Shown piece by piece: positions 23,117 to 30,485 of a DNA stretch of 64,000 bases. The notes beneath the pieces are model-generated. The model had not been told where the DNA came from, did not search any database, and saw only the letters and a program-made list of their open reading frames with translations. Numbering within the stretch: position 1 is the stretch's first letter; the number at the start of each line of letters is the position of its first letter. Source of the DNA: Bradyrhizobium sp. 4 (GTDB lineage: Bacteria; Pseudomonadota; Alphaproteobacteria; Rhizobiales; Xanthobacteraceae); NCBI RefSeq assembly GCF_023100905.1, contig NZ_CP064686.1, forward strand, positions 1 to 64,000, given 5' to 3'. The translations under genes were made by a program, and so were the position numbers.

Positions 23117-23146
23117 GCGACACATAAGCATTTGCTTATGTGTCGC
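23117..23146. promoter_or_regulatory. Perfect 30-bp palindrome, probable ArsR operator
   Basis: The 14-base arms GCGACACATAAGCA and TGCTTATGTGTCGC are exact reverse complements around TT. It lies between the amtB2 stop (10 bases away) and the arsR start (2 bases away). There is no T tract after it on the minus strand, which argues against a terminator. Its position right at the start codon suggests that bound repressor blocks both initiation and any read-through from amtB2. Confidence 0.8.
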
Positions 23147-23156
23147 GCAAGCCCAA

Positions 23157-24458
23157 TTACTGCAGCGCCTCGCCGTGCTGCGAAATATCCAGTCCTTCGA
23201 GCTCGTGCTCGCGGGAGACGCGCAATGGCACGAACAGGCCGACCAGCTTGAGCAGGACGAAGCTCACGCCGGCCGACCAGGCGAAGGTGACGGCGACCCC
23301 GTACAGCTGGATCAGAAGCTGCTGCGGATGGCCCTCGAGCAGGCCGGCGGTGCCGCCGATCGCGCTGGTTGCGAACACGCCGGCCAGCAGGGTCCCGGTC
23401 ATCCCGCCGATGCCGTGGACGCCGAACACGTCGAGCGAATCGTCATAGTCGAAGCGGTGCTTCAGCCAGGTGCAGGCCCAGTAGCAGACGAGGCCTGCGA
23501 TCACGCCGATGACGATACCGTGCCAGGGCGCCACGAAACCCGAGGCCGGCGTGATGGTGCCGAGGCCGGCGACCGCGCCGGAGATCATGCCGAGCACGGA
23601 TGGCTTGCGCCGCGTCGACCATTCGATCGCACCCCAGGTCAGCGCGCCGGAGCAGGCTGCCAGATGGGTCGCGATGATCGCCAGCACCGCGCGCGAATTG
23701 GCTGCGCCCGCCGAGCCGCCGTTGAAGCCGAACCAGCCGACCCACAACAGGCCGGTGCCCATCACCGCAAGCGACAGATCGAACGGCGAGAGATTTTCGG
23801 TGCCGTAGCCATGACGGCGTCCCATCACCTTCGCCGCGACGAGGCCGGCGGTGCCGGCCGACAGATGCACCACGAGGCCGCCGGCGAAATCCAGCACGCC
23901 CATGCTGGCGAGGAAGCCGCCGCCCCAGACCCAATGCGCCAGTGGAATGTATACGAAGATGAACCATGCCACGGAGAACAGCAGATAAGCGGAGAACCGC
24001 ATCCGGTCAGCCACCGCGCCCGCGACCAGCGCCACCGTGATGATCGCAAACGTCATCTGGTACAGCATGAACAGCGCTTCCGGGATCGTCTTCGCGGCCG
24101 GGTTGACGCTGTCCATGGTCATGCCGGCGAGAAACCAGCGGTCGAGCGTGCCGATCCACGGGCCGTCGCCGACGAAGCACAGCGAATAGCCGAACGCGAC
24201 CCAGAGAATGGAGATGATCGTCACCGCGGCGAGGCTCTGCGCCATGGTCGCGAGCACGTTCTTCTTGCGCACCATGCCGGAATAGAACAGCGCGAGCCCC
24301 GGGATCGTCATCATCAGCACCAGCGCGGTGGCGACGATCATCCAGGCAGTGTCGGCGGTGTTGATCTCGGAGCCCGCGGCACGCGCCGGCGAAGCCATGA
24401 TCGACACAAGTCCGATCGGCGCGGCGATAGCAGCCGCGCGGCGCAACAATCCCGCCAT
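23157..24458 (-). CDS. amtB: Ammonium transporter AmtB (copy 2)
   Basis: A 433-residue Amt-family ammonium channel, shorter than copy 1 because it lacks the extramembrane insertion. A signal peptide (IAAPIGLVSIMASPARA) is followed by the usual eleven membrane segments. Family motifs include GLALFYSGMVRKKN, DFAGGLVVHLSAG with the first pore histidine, GWFGFNGGSAGAANSRAV and DVFGVHGIGGMTGTLLAGVF with the second. The C-terminal tail REHELEGLDISQHGEALQ is the region copied in the remnant at 21694-21780. GGGGGAA precedes the ATG. It follows glnK2, separated by 125 bases that contain a dispersed repeat. Confidence 0.95.
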   Translation of the reverse strand: MAGLLRRAAAIAAPIGLVSIMASPARAAGSEINTADTAWMIVATALVLMMTIPGLALFYSGMVRKKNVLATMAQSLAAVTIISILWVAFGYSLCFVGDGPWIGTLDRWFLAGMTMDSVNPAAKTIPEALFMLYQMTFAIITVALVAGAVADRMRFSAYLLFSVAWFIFVYIPLAHWVWGGGFLASMGVLDFAGGLVVHLSAGTAGLVAAKVMGRRHGYGTENLSPFDLSLAVMGTGLLWVGWFGFNGGSAGAANSRAVLAIIATHLAACSGALTWGAIEWSTRRKPSVLGMISGAVAGLGTITPASGFVAPWHGIVIGVIAGLVCYWACTWLKHRFDYDDSLDVFGVHGIGGMTGTLLAGVFATSAIGGTAGLLEGHPQQLLIQLYGVAVTFAWSAGVSFVLLKLVGLFVPLRVSREHELEGLDISQHGEALQ

Positions 24459-24523
24459 GTCGTTTCCCCCAGCTATTGATTGCGTCGCACGCTGTGGCGC
24501 CGTTGCCCGGTGCGATCGAAGAA

Positions 24524-24590
24524 GAGCGTTTTCGAGCGAAGCGGATACCGGTTCGCGAAAAGAAAACGCGTCAAAGCAAAAATCTAGAGC
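24524..24590. repeat. Dispersed Rhizobiales-type repeat overlapping the glnK2 stop
   Basis: The stretch GAGCGTTTTCGAGCGAAGCG through GGATACCGGTTCGCGAAAAG to CAAAAATCTAGAGC has the look of a dispersed intergenic element that I recognise from Bradyrhizobium genomes. This is recall; no second copy lies in this window. Its right end supplies CTA, the TAG stop codon of glnK2 on the minus strand. It sits between glnK2 and amtB2. Confidence 0.6.
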
Positions 24591-24922
24591 GCGTCGCTGT
24601 CGGTCTCGCCGGTGCGAATGCGGGTCGCGTGGTCGATTGGCGTGACGAAGATCTTGCCGTCGCCGATCTGGCCGGTGCGCGCGGTCGCGGTGATGACGGC
24701 GACGGCCTTCTCGGCGATATCGGAGGCAACCGCGATCTCGATCCGCAGCTTCGGCAGGAAATTCACGACATATTCGGCGCCGCGATAAATCTCGGTGTGG
24801 CCCTTCTGGCGGCCATAGCCCTTCACTTCAGTCACGGTCATGCCATGGACGCCGATCGCCGTCAGCGCCTGGCGGACTTCATCGAGCTTGAAGGGTTTGA
24901 TGATCGCGACGACGAGTTTCAT
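24584..24922 (-). CDS. glnK: Nitrogen regulatory protein PII (GlnK copy 2)
   Basis: A 112-residue PII protein with the same functional loops as GlnK1: Tyr51 in YRGAEY, TGQIGDGKIFV and RIRTGE. It starts MKLVVAIIKPFKLDEV. It forms the module glnK2-amtB2. The last codons and the stop overlap a dispersed repeat (24524-24590). Unlike glnK1, no properly spaced sigma-54 promoter was found upstream on its strand, so the two modules may be regulated differently. The region between this gene and the next one at 25161 holds only promoter-type sequence. Confidence 0.95.
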   Translation of the reverse strand: MKLVVAIIKPFKLDEVRQALTAIGVHGMTVTEVKGYGRQKGHTEIYRGAEYVVNFLPKLRIEIAVASDIAEKAVAVITATARTGQIGDGKIFVTPIDHATRIRTGETDSDAL

Positions 24923-25160
24923 GGTCAGGCCTATTCCCCGGGATGCGCCGCGCCGTATGTCCCCGGCGCAGCGTCAATCTGGCATCTTTCCGGGCAAATG
25001 GCATAAAAAACTTGCAGATTGAAGCGGAAAATCGTTGGGCGATGTGAACGACCGCCTCTGTACAGGGCAGCCGTTCATCCTCCACAATGCGTTTTTGGAA
25101 TGGATGCGATGAACCCAAGCGTCGCGGCCGGTACAAAACTATGTTCGAGGGGGACGTTTC

Positions 25161-26051
25161 ATGGCGAGTTGGTTCTACGCATCCGAGGGTAAGCAGCAGG
25201 GCCCCTATCCGGAAGGGCAATTCCGCGATCTCGTTGCCCAGGGTGTCGTGCGTCCGGATACGCTGGTGTGGTCGGAAGGCATGGCCGGCTGGCAGAAGGC
25301 CGCCGAAATCCCCGGCCTGATCGGCGGCGGCGGTGCTCCCCCGATGGTGCCCGCGGGTGGCCCGCCCATGATGGGTTCCGGAGGCTACGGCGGCGGTGGC
25401 GGCGGAGGATCGCTGGCGGTCGATTTCGGCATCCTCGAGTTCACGTGGCGCAGCATCGTGATGCTGATCGGCATGTGCTTCATCATCCCGGTGCCGTGGG
25501 TGTTCGTCTGGTACACGAAATGGATCGTGTCCTGCGTGAAGGTCCCCGGGCGGCCCAATCTCAGCTTCACCGGGAATGCGATGGCGCTGGTGCCCTGGTA
25601 TTTCGGCTTCATCGTTCTGGCGATCGTGATCGGGTTGATCGGTGTCCCCTTGCTGAGCAATTTGCTGTTCATCGCCCAGATCGCTCTCTACTGGCTCCTG
25701 ATCAAATGGATGGTCGCGAACCTCGCCTCCAACGGGCAGCCGCTCGGCCTGAGCTTCACCGGCACGGTCTGGGCCTATGTCGGCTGGAGCCTGCTGTTCG
25801 CGATCTCCATCATCACCATCATCGGCTGGGCCTGGGTCGCCGCGGCTCAGATGCGCTGGTTCTGCCGCAGCATCGAAGGCACGCGGCGCGAGATCGTCTT
25901 CAACGGCAGCGGTCTCGGGATTCTCTGGCGCGGCATCGTGGCCGCATTCCTGTGCGGCTTCATCATCCCGATCCCGTGGGTGTATCGCTGGATCATGAAC
26001 TGGTTCGCGTCGGAGACCGTGCTGGCTCCGCGGGGATCGCTCCGGGCCTGA
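25161..26051 (+). CDS. GYF_2-domain membrane protein with DUF898-like C-terminus
   Basis: A 296-residue membrane protein of unknown function. The N-terminal 50 residues are a GYF_2 domain (WFYASEGKQQGPYPEGQF, then LVWSEGMAGWQKA), a fold thought to bind proline-rich peptides. A glycine-rich linker (GGYGGGGGGG near residue 75) joins it to about 210 residues with roughly six membrane segments, such as SIVMLIGMCFIIPVPWVFVW. A repeated pattern of transmembrane helix plus polar hairpin (NLSFTGNAMAL, GLSFTGTVWAY, IVFNGSGLGIL) resembles DUF898/YjgN proteins. The ATG at 25161 is preceded by GAGGGGGACG. It is monocistronic between glnK2 and the convergent tesB gene. Confidence 0.8.
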   Translation: MASWFYASEGKQQGPYPEGQFRDLVAQGVVRPDTLVWSEGMAGWQKAAEIPGLIGGGGAPPMVPAGGPPMMGSGGYGGGGGGGSLAVDFGILEFTWRSIVMLIGMCFIIPVPWVFVWYTKWIVSCVKVPGRPNLSFTGNAMALVPWYFGFIVLAIVIGLIGVPLLSNLLFIAQIALYWLLIKWMVANLASNGQPLGLSFTGTVWAYVGWSLLFAISIITIIGWAWVAAAQMRWFCRSIEGTRREIVFNGSGLGILWRGIVAAFLCGFIIPIPWVYRWIMNWFASETVLAPRGSLRA

Positions 26052-26091
26052 CCGCGAGAGGCATAAGCGCGATCGATCGTGCTTATGCCTC

Positions 26092-26955
26092 CTAGGCTCT
26101 CCGCTCGCGCACCGAGCCTTCCTGCGCGACGGAAGCCACCAGCGTGCCGTCGGGCTTGAAGATCGAACCACGGGTCAAGCCGCGGCCGCTTCGGGCGCTC
26201 GGCGAATCCTGTGCGTAGAGCAGCCATTCGTCGGCGCGGAACGGGCGGTGAAACCACATCGCGTGGTCGAGGCTCGCCGGCATCATGCGCTTGTCGAACA
26301 GCGTGCGGCCGTAGCGCGCCATGATCGCATCGAGCAGCGAGAAGTCGGACGCGTAGGCCAGCGCGCACATGTGCAGCGCCGGATCATCCGGCAGCGTCGC
26401 TGCGGTCTTGATCCAGACATGGATGCGGCCGTCCTCGATCCTTTCACCGAAATAACGGCCGAGCTCGACCGGGCGCAGCTCGATCGGACGGTCGGACTCA
26501 TAGTAGCGGCGGATGAACTCCGGCATCTCCTTGAACATCGGCTGCTTCGCCACCTCCTCCGCCGTCAGCTTTTCCGGCGGCGGCACGTCGGGCATCTTGT
26601 CCTGATGATCGAACGCGCTCTCTTCCTCCGCGTGGAACGACACCATGATCGAGAAGATCGCGTTGCCGTGCTGGATCGCGGTGACGCGGCGCGTCGAGTA
26701 GCTCTTGCCGTCGCGCAGGCGCTCGACCTGGTAGATGATCGGGATCTGCGGATCGCCCGGCAGGATGAAATAGCAATGCAGCGAATGCGGCAGCCGGCCC
26801 TCGACGGTGCGGCACGCCGCAACCATCGCCTGCCCGATCACCTGGCCGCCGAATACCCGTTGCCAGCTGGTCTTCGGACTGTTGCCGCGGAACAGGTTCA
26901 CCTCGAGCTGTTCGAGGTCGAGGATCGAGATGAGGTCGATCAGGCTCTTGGACAT
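26092..26955 (-). CDS. tesB: Acyl-CoA thioesterase II
   Basis: A 287-residue double-hotdog thioesterase that hydrolyses acyl-CoA to free fatty acid and CoA. Family signatures are NLFRGNSPKTSWQRVFGGQV near the N-terminus, LHCYFILPGDPQIPIIYQVE, RDGKSYSTRRVTAIQHG and the C-terminal SLDHAMWFHRPFRADEWLLY with the catalytic aspartate region. ATG 26955 was chosen because MSKSLIDLISILDLEQLE is the family start; the longer frame to 27033 has no such similarity, and the ribosome-binding site is weak in either case. It is divergent from the UbiH-like gene. Confidence 0.93.
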   Translation of the reverse strand: MSKSLIDLISILDLEQLEVNLFRGNSPKTSWQRVFGGQVIGQAMVAACRTVEGRLPHSLHCYFILPGDPQIPIIYQVERLRDGKSYSTRRVTAIQHGNAIFSIMVSFHAEEESAFDHQDKMPDVPPPEKLTAEEVAKQPMFKEMPEFIRRYYESDRPIELRPVELGRYFGERIEDGRIHVWIKTAATLPDDPALHMCALAYASDFSLLDAIMARYGRTLFDKRMMPASLDHAMWFHRPFRADEWLLYAQDSPSARSGRGLTRGSIFKPDGTLVASVAQEGSVRERRA

Positions 26956-27104
26956 GGAATTCAGCTTTCGCCTTGCCGCCCCGGCTTCGCTGCTCCGGAA
27001 TGACACAATGGGGGCTTTCCGCCCTTGTTTCACCGCACTGTTTCGCCCACCTCAAGTCTGGTAGCAAGACCAAGAAAACGCGAAGACTTAGCCGGGAATT
27101 GGGT

Positions 27105-28325
27105 ATGTCGGTACAGGGTAGCATTGTCATTGGTGGCGGCGCGTTTGCGGGCCTGGCGCTAGCCTTGGCGCTGCGCCAGGGGCTCGGCCCCGAGATCCCC
27201 GTCATCGTCGCCGACCCCGCGCTCGGGACCCGTCCCAGCCGCGACCCGCGCGCCACCGCGATCGTGGCGGCCTGCCGCCGCTTGTTCGAGGCGATCGGCG
27301 CCTGGGAGGACGTCAGGGGTGAGGCGCAGCCGATCCTCGACATGGTCGTCACCGATTCCAAGCTGGAAGACGCCACCCGCCCGGCGTTCCTCAACTTTGC
27401 CGGCGATGTCGCGCCGGGCGAGCCCTTCGCGCATATGGTCGAGAACCGCCGCCTGATCGATGCGCTGGTGGTAGGCGCCGAGGCCGAGGGCATCGATCTC
27501 CGCGCAACCACCGTGTCGTCTTACGACGCGCGGGCCGAAGGTATCGACGTGACGCTCGGCGACGGCAGCGTGATTGCAGCGAGCCTCCTGGTCGCGGCCG
27601 ACGGTGCGAAGTCGAAACTGCGCGAGCGCGCCGGCATCGCCACCCATGGCTGGGAATACGATCAATCCGGCATCGTCGTCACCGTCGGCCATGAGCGCGA
27701 TCACGAGGGCCGCGCCGAAGAGCATTTTCTGCCGGCGGGTCCGTTCGCGATCCTGCCGCTTTCGGGCAAGCGCTCCTCGCTGGTATGGACCGAGCGCCGC
27801 AGCGAAGCCGCGCGTATCGTTGCGTTGAGCGACGAGGAATTTCACGGCGAGCTGGAGCAGCGCTTCGGCCTGCATCTCGGCGAGGTGAAGGCGCTCGACA
27901 AGCCGCGCGCGTTTCCGCTGTCCTATTTCGTGGCACGCTCCTTCATTGCCCAGCGACTCGCGCTGGTCGGCGATTCCGCCCACGTCATCCATCCCATTGC
28001 GGGCCAAGGTCTCAACATGGGGCTGAAGGACGTCGCCGCGCTGGCCGAGGTCGTCGTGGATGCCGCGCGGCTCGGCATGGATCTCGGCGCCGCCGACGTA
28101 CTCGAACGTTACCAGCGCTGGCGCCGCTTCGACACCATGGCGATGGGCGTTGCCACCAACTCGCTGAACTTCCTGTTCTCCAACCAATCGACGCTGCTGC
28201 GCACTGTGCGCGACATCGGCCTCGGCCTGGTCGATCGCGCCCCGCCGCTGAAGAACCTGTTCATCCGCCAGGCCGCGGGTTTGACCGGTGAGATACCGCG
28301 GTTGTTGAAGGGCGAGGCGTTGTAG
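27105..28325 (+). CDS. UbiH/UbiF/COQ6-family FAD monooxygenase
   Basis: A 406-residue flavoprotein of the ubiquinone-biosynthesis hydroxylase family, which adds hydroxyl groups to the quinone ring. The N-terminal FAD-binding GGGAFAGLALALAL is present. So are the DG motif (LLVAADGAKSKLRE near residue 160) and the second FAD motif ALVGDSAHVIHPIAGQG near residue 288, followed by LNMGLKDV. The start MSVQGSIVIGGG at 27105 fits the family, with GGGA upstream. Which ring position it modifies cannot be told from sequence. It is divergent from tesB and convergent with the Trm112-like gene. Confidence 0.9.
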   Translation: MSVQGSIVIGGGAFAGLALALALRQGLGPEIPVIVADPALGTRPSRDPRATAIVAACRRLFEAIGAWEDVRGEAQPILDMVVTDSKLEDATRPAFLNFAGDVAPGEPFAHMVENRRLIDALVVGAEAEGIDLRATTVSSYDARAEGIDVTLGDGSVIAASLLVAADGAKSKLRERAGIATHGWEYDQSGIVVTVGHERDHEGRAEEHFLPAGPFAILPLSGKRSSLVWTERRSEAARIVALSDEEFHGELEQRFGLHLGEVKALDKPRAFPLSYFVARSFIAQRLALVGDSAHVIHPIAGQGLNMGLKDVAALAEVVVDAARLGMDLGAADVLERYQRWRRFDTMAMGVATNSLNFLFSNQSTLLRTVRDIGLGLVDRAPPLKNLFIRQAAGLTGEIPRLLKGEAL

Positions 28326-28333
28326 AATTTTCG

Positions 28334-28368
28334 GTAGCCCGGATTTCGCTGCGCTCCATCCGGGCTAC
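28334..28368. repeat. Palindromic repeat, family D
   Basis: GTAGCCCGGAT and ATCCGGGCTAC are exact reverse complements around TTCGCTGCGCTCC. It lies nine bases after the UbiH-like stop, between convergent genes. The right half recurs at 60131-60165. Confidence 0.85.
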
Positions 28369-28394
28369 AAGTCTCTCAACGGGCCACAAGTCTC

Positions 28395-28592
28395 TCAATC
28401 GATCTTGCGAGCCTCTTCCGGCAGCATGATCGGGATGCCGTCGCGGATCGGATAGGCCAGCCTGGCGCTGCGCGAGATCAGCTCCTGCTTTGCAGAATCG
28501 AACTCCAGCGGACCCTTGGTCAGCGGGCAGACCAGAATCTCCAGCAATTTGGGATCGACGCTGGCTTCGGGGCGTTCGGTGGGCGCGTTCAT
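28395..28592 (-). CDS. Trm112-family protein (UPF0434)
   Basis: A 65-residue Trm112-like zinc-ribbon protein; relatives act as small activating partners of methyltransferases, though bacterial roles are poorly defined. The family core LLEILVCPLTKGPLEFD appears near residues 16-32, and RLAYPIRDGIPIMLPEEAR at the C-terminus. Only one cysteine of the eukaryotic zinc site remains, which is normal for the bacterial family. In related genomes this gene usually follows the thioredoxin and LON-domain genes. Here they lie about 4.3 kb away at 32862-34531, with an accessory-looking block between. Confidence 0.9.
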   Translation of the reverse strand: MNAPTERPEASVDPKLLEILVCPLTKGPLEFDSAKQELISRSARLAYPIRDGIPIMLPEEARKID

Positions 28593-28653
28593 GGGGGTCT
28601 CCGGCGGTCGGTTGCCTCTAGCATAAAAAATCGTGGCAGCCCATCGCGTCGCC

Positions 28654-29184
28654 TCAAGCGGAAACCATCCGCAGGATCTCGTCGAGCAGGCCCTCGAGCC
28701 GTGCGGCGGGCAATGGCGGCCCCGACAGGGCGAAGCCGAGAAACGTCCAGTACAGGATTTGGGCGCGGGCTCGCGCCGTCGCCGCCTCGAACCCGCGCTT
28801 CCTCAGCAGCTCCTCGATATAGTCGAGCCTGCGCCGGTCGATGGCACGCACCGCCGATTGTGCCGCTGCATCGAAGGCCGCCCAGTTCCGCACCGCGCGC
28901 TCGAGGTCGAGCCGCGCGCCAAAGGTCCTGCGCAGCAGCGCTTTCAGCGGCTCGTCGCTGTCCGTCTCGACATCGCCGATGATCTGCTCGGCCGCGATCT
29001 CGCGCCAGCGCTTCAAGAGAGCAGCATGGAACGCGCCGAGATCGGCGAAATGCCAATAGAAGCTGCCGCGCGAGACCCCCATGGCTTTCGCCAGCGGATC
29101 GGCCTTCAGCGCGGTGAAGCCGTCTCGCGCGAGCGCCTTCAGGCCCTGTTTGATCCAGTCGTCGGCGGTCAGCTGTTCGGTCAT
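28654..29184 (-). CDS. TetR-family transcriptional regulator
   Basis: A 176-residue TetR repressor. The HTH is ALARDGFTALKADPLAKAMG followed by VSRGSFYWHF near residues 35-50; the C-terminal ligand domain contains VRNWAAFD and RARAQILYWTFLGFAL. ATG 29184 fits the family start MTEQLTADDWIKQGLKAL. It is divergent from a four-gene plus-strand operon (29292-31729), and two inverted repeats lie in the shared 107-base control region. It probably represses both itself and the operon. The operon includes a crotonase and a PaaI-type thioesterase, so the inducer may be an acyl-CoA or aromatic compound; this is inference. Confidence 0.9.
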   Translation of the reverse strand: MTEQLTADDWIKQGLKALARDGFTALKADPLAKAMGVSRGSFYWHFADLGAFHAALLKRWREIAAEQIIGDVETDSDEPLKALLRRTFGARLDLERAVRNWAAFDAAAQSAVRAIDRRRLDYIEELLRKRGFEAATARARAQILYWTFLGFALSGPPLPAARLEGLLDEILRMVSA

Positions 29185-29205
29185 GTCGGGTTCCGGATGC
29201 AAACC

Positions 29206-29219
29206 ATACACTAGTGTAT
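29206..29219. promoter_or_regulatory. Perfect 14-bp palindrome, TetR operator site 1
   Basis: ATACACTAGTGTAT is a perfect palindrome within CCATACACTAGTGTATTG. It is 21 bases from the TetR start codon and shares CCATACA...TGTAT with site 2. Confidence 0.75.
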
Positions 29220-29248
29220 TGACAGCCGGCAGGCCAGCGCCTATCTCA

Positions 29249-29266
29249 CCATACATAACTGTATGG
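29249..29266. promoter_or_regulatory. Inverted repeat, TetR operator site 2
   Basis: CCATACATAACTGTATGG has perfect 7-base arms (CCATACA, TGTATGG) around TAAC. It is 25 bases before the ATG of the divergent membrane-protein gene. With site 1 it suggests a common target of the form CCATACA-N4-TGTATGG. Confidence 0.75.
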
Positions 29267-29291
29267 ATCAGATTTGCAGGGAGCTTTGACG

Positions 29292-29642
29292 ATGCGTGAT
29301 CTCTTGCTCCAGTGCGCCGGGATCGTGACCATTGCCGTGGCCCTCGTTCATGGCATTCTCGGCGAGACCAAGGTCTTTGCCCGCGCTCGCATCGAGCCGG
29401 AACGGCTCCGCACCCTGATCCGCCTGGTCTGGCAGGCCTCTACCGTCGCCTGGATCGGCGGCGGTGTGCTCCTGATCGCGGCGCCCTGGATGCAATCGGA
29501 GTCGGCGCGCCACTGGATCGTCGTCACCATGGCCGGTGTGTTCGGCTTCTCTGCTCTCGCCAACGCATGGGCCACCCGCGGCCGGCATTTTGGATGGATG
29601 GCGCTCAGTGCCGTCGTCGTCATGGCGGTCGCCGGCTACTGA
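29292..29642 (+). CDS. Small membrane protein, first gene of the TetR-controlled operon
   Basis: A 116-residue protein of unknown function with four probable membrane segments: LLLQCAGIVTIAVALVHGIL, WQASTVAWIGGGVLLIAAPW, WIVVTMAGVFGFSALANAWA and GWMALSAVVVMAVAGY. A conserved-looking basic loop (ETKVFARARIEPERLRTL) follows the first segment. GGGAG lies eight bases before the ATG. It is divergent from the TetR gene, with a TetR-type operator between its start and that gene, and it is followed at 40 bases by the frameshifted crotonase gene. I do not recognise a named family. Confidence 0.8.
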   Translation: MRDLLLQCAGIVTIAVALVHGILGETKVFARARIEPERLRTLIRLVWQASTVAWIGGGVLLIAAPWMQSESARHWIVVTMAGVFGFSALANAWATRGRHFGWMALSAVVVMAVAGY

Positions 29643-29682
29643 GCGACGCGCCGACAACCCACGGACCCACCGGAGCAGTGTC

Positions 29683-30485
29683 ATGGAAAATCGTGTCCGG
29701 CTGATCATCGATAGCGGCGTCGCCCATGTCCGGCTCAACCGCCCGGACAAGATGAATGCGCTAGACCCGGCGATGTTCGCGGCGATCATCGAGACCGGTA
29801 CGCAGCTTGGTGCGCGCAACGACATCCGTGCCGTCGTCCTGTCCGGCGAAGGGCGTGCATTCTGCGCGGGCCTCGACCTCGATCGGCTCGTCGCCACTGC
29901 GAACGGCGAAGCGCTGATTCCGTCGATCGACCTGACGCGGCGAACGCATGGCATCGCCAATTATGCCCAGCATCTGGTCTGGCTCTGGCGTGAGTTGCCG
30001 GTGCCTGTGATCGCAGCGGTGCATGGCGTCGCCTTCGGCGGCGGCTTCCACTCGCGCTCGGTGCAGACCTCCGCTATCTCGCACCCGCAACGAAACTCGC
30101 TATCATCGAGACGAAATGGGGCCTCGTGCCCGATATGTGCGGCACGCAATTGATGCGTCACCTTGCGCGCGACGACGTTGTTCGCGAGCTGACCTATACG
30201 GGCCGCGTCTTCTCGGCCGAACAGGCGCTTGCGTATGGCTTTGCGACGCAGCTCGCCGAAGATCCTGTCGGGGCCGCGCTGGCAACGGCGCATGAAATTG
30301 CCCGGCGCAGCCCCGCTGCGATCCGCGCGGCCAAGCGGCTGCTCAATCCTTCTGCGGCGTCCGACGTGGCGACGGGGCTTGCTGCGGAGACCGCCGAGCA
30401 GGCAGCCCTGCTCGGATCTGCCAACCATTTAGAGGCCGTGGCGAGCAATCTCGACAACCGGGCTCCACGATGGAGCATGACGTGA
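29683..30485 (+). pseudogene. Enoyl-CoA hydratase/isomerase (crotonase), single-base frameshift
   Basis: A crotonase-family gene of about 268 codons broken by one missing base. The first frame runs from ATG 29683 through LNRPDKMNALDPAMF, GRAFCAGLDLDR (oxyanion-hole segment) and AAVHGVAFGGGF, then loses similarity at 30049-30051. The next frame resumes at once with LALGADLRYLAPATKLAIIE, WGLVPDMCGTQLM and FSAEQALAYGFATQL to the stop at 30483. Adding one A (TTCCA to TTCCAA at 30047-30050) restores GFQLALGADLRY. Everything else looks intact, so it is either a very recent pseudogene or a sequencing error. As written, the protein would end at 30153 after a wrong tail. Confidence 0.88.

Noticed and set aside
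23117..23146. The arsR palindrome as a transcription terminator for amtB2
   Set aside because: There is no T tract after the stem on the minus strand, and it abuts the next start codon, so an operator is the better reading.
24999..25016. TGGCATAAAAAACTTGCA as a sigma-54 promoter near glnK2
   Set aside because: It is on the wrong strand for glnK2, and the gap between TGGC and TTGC is two bases too long for sigma-54.
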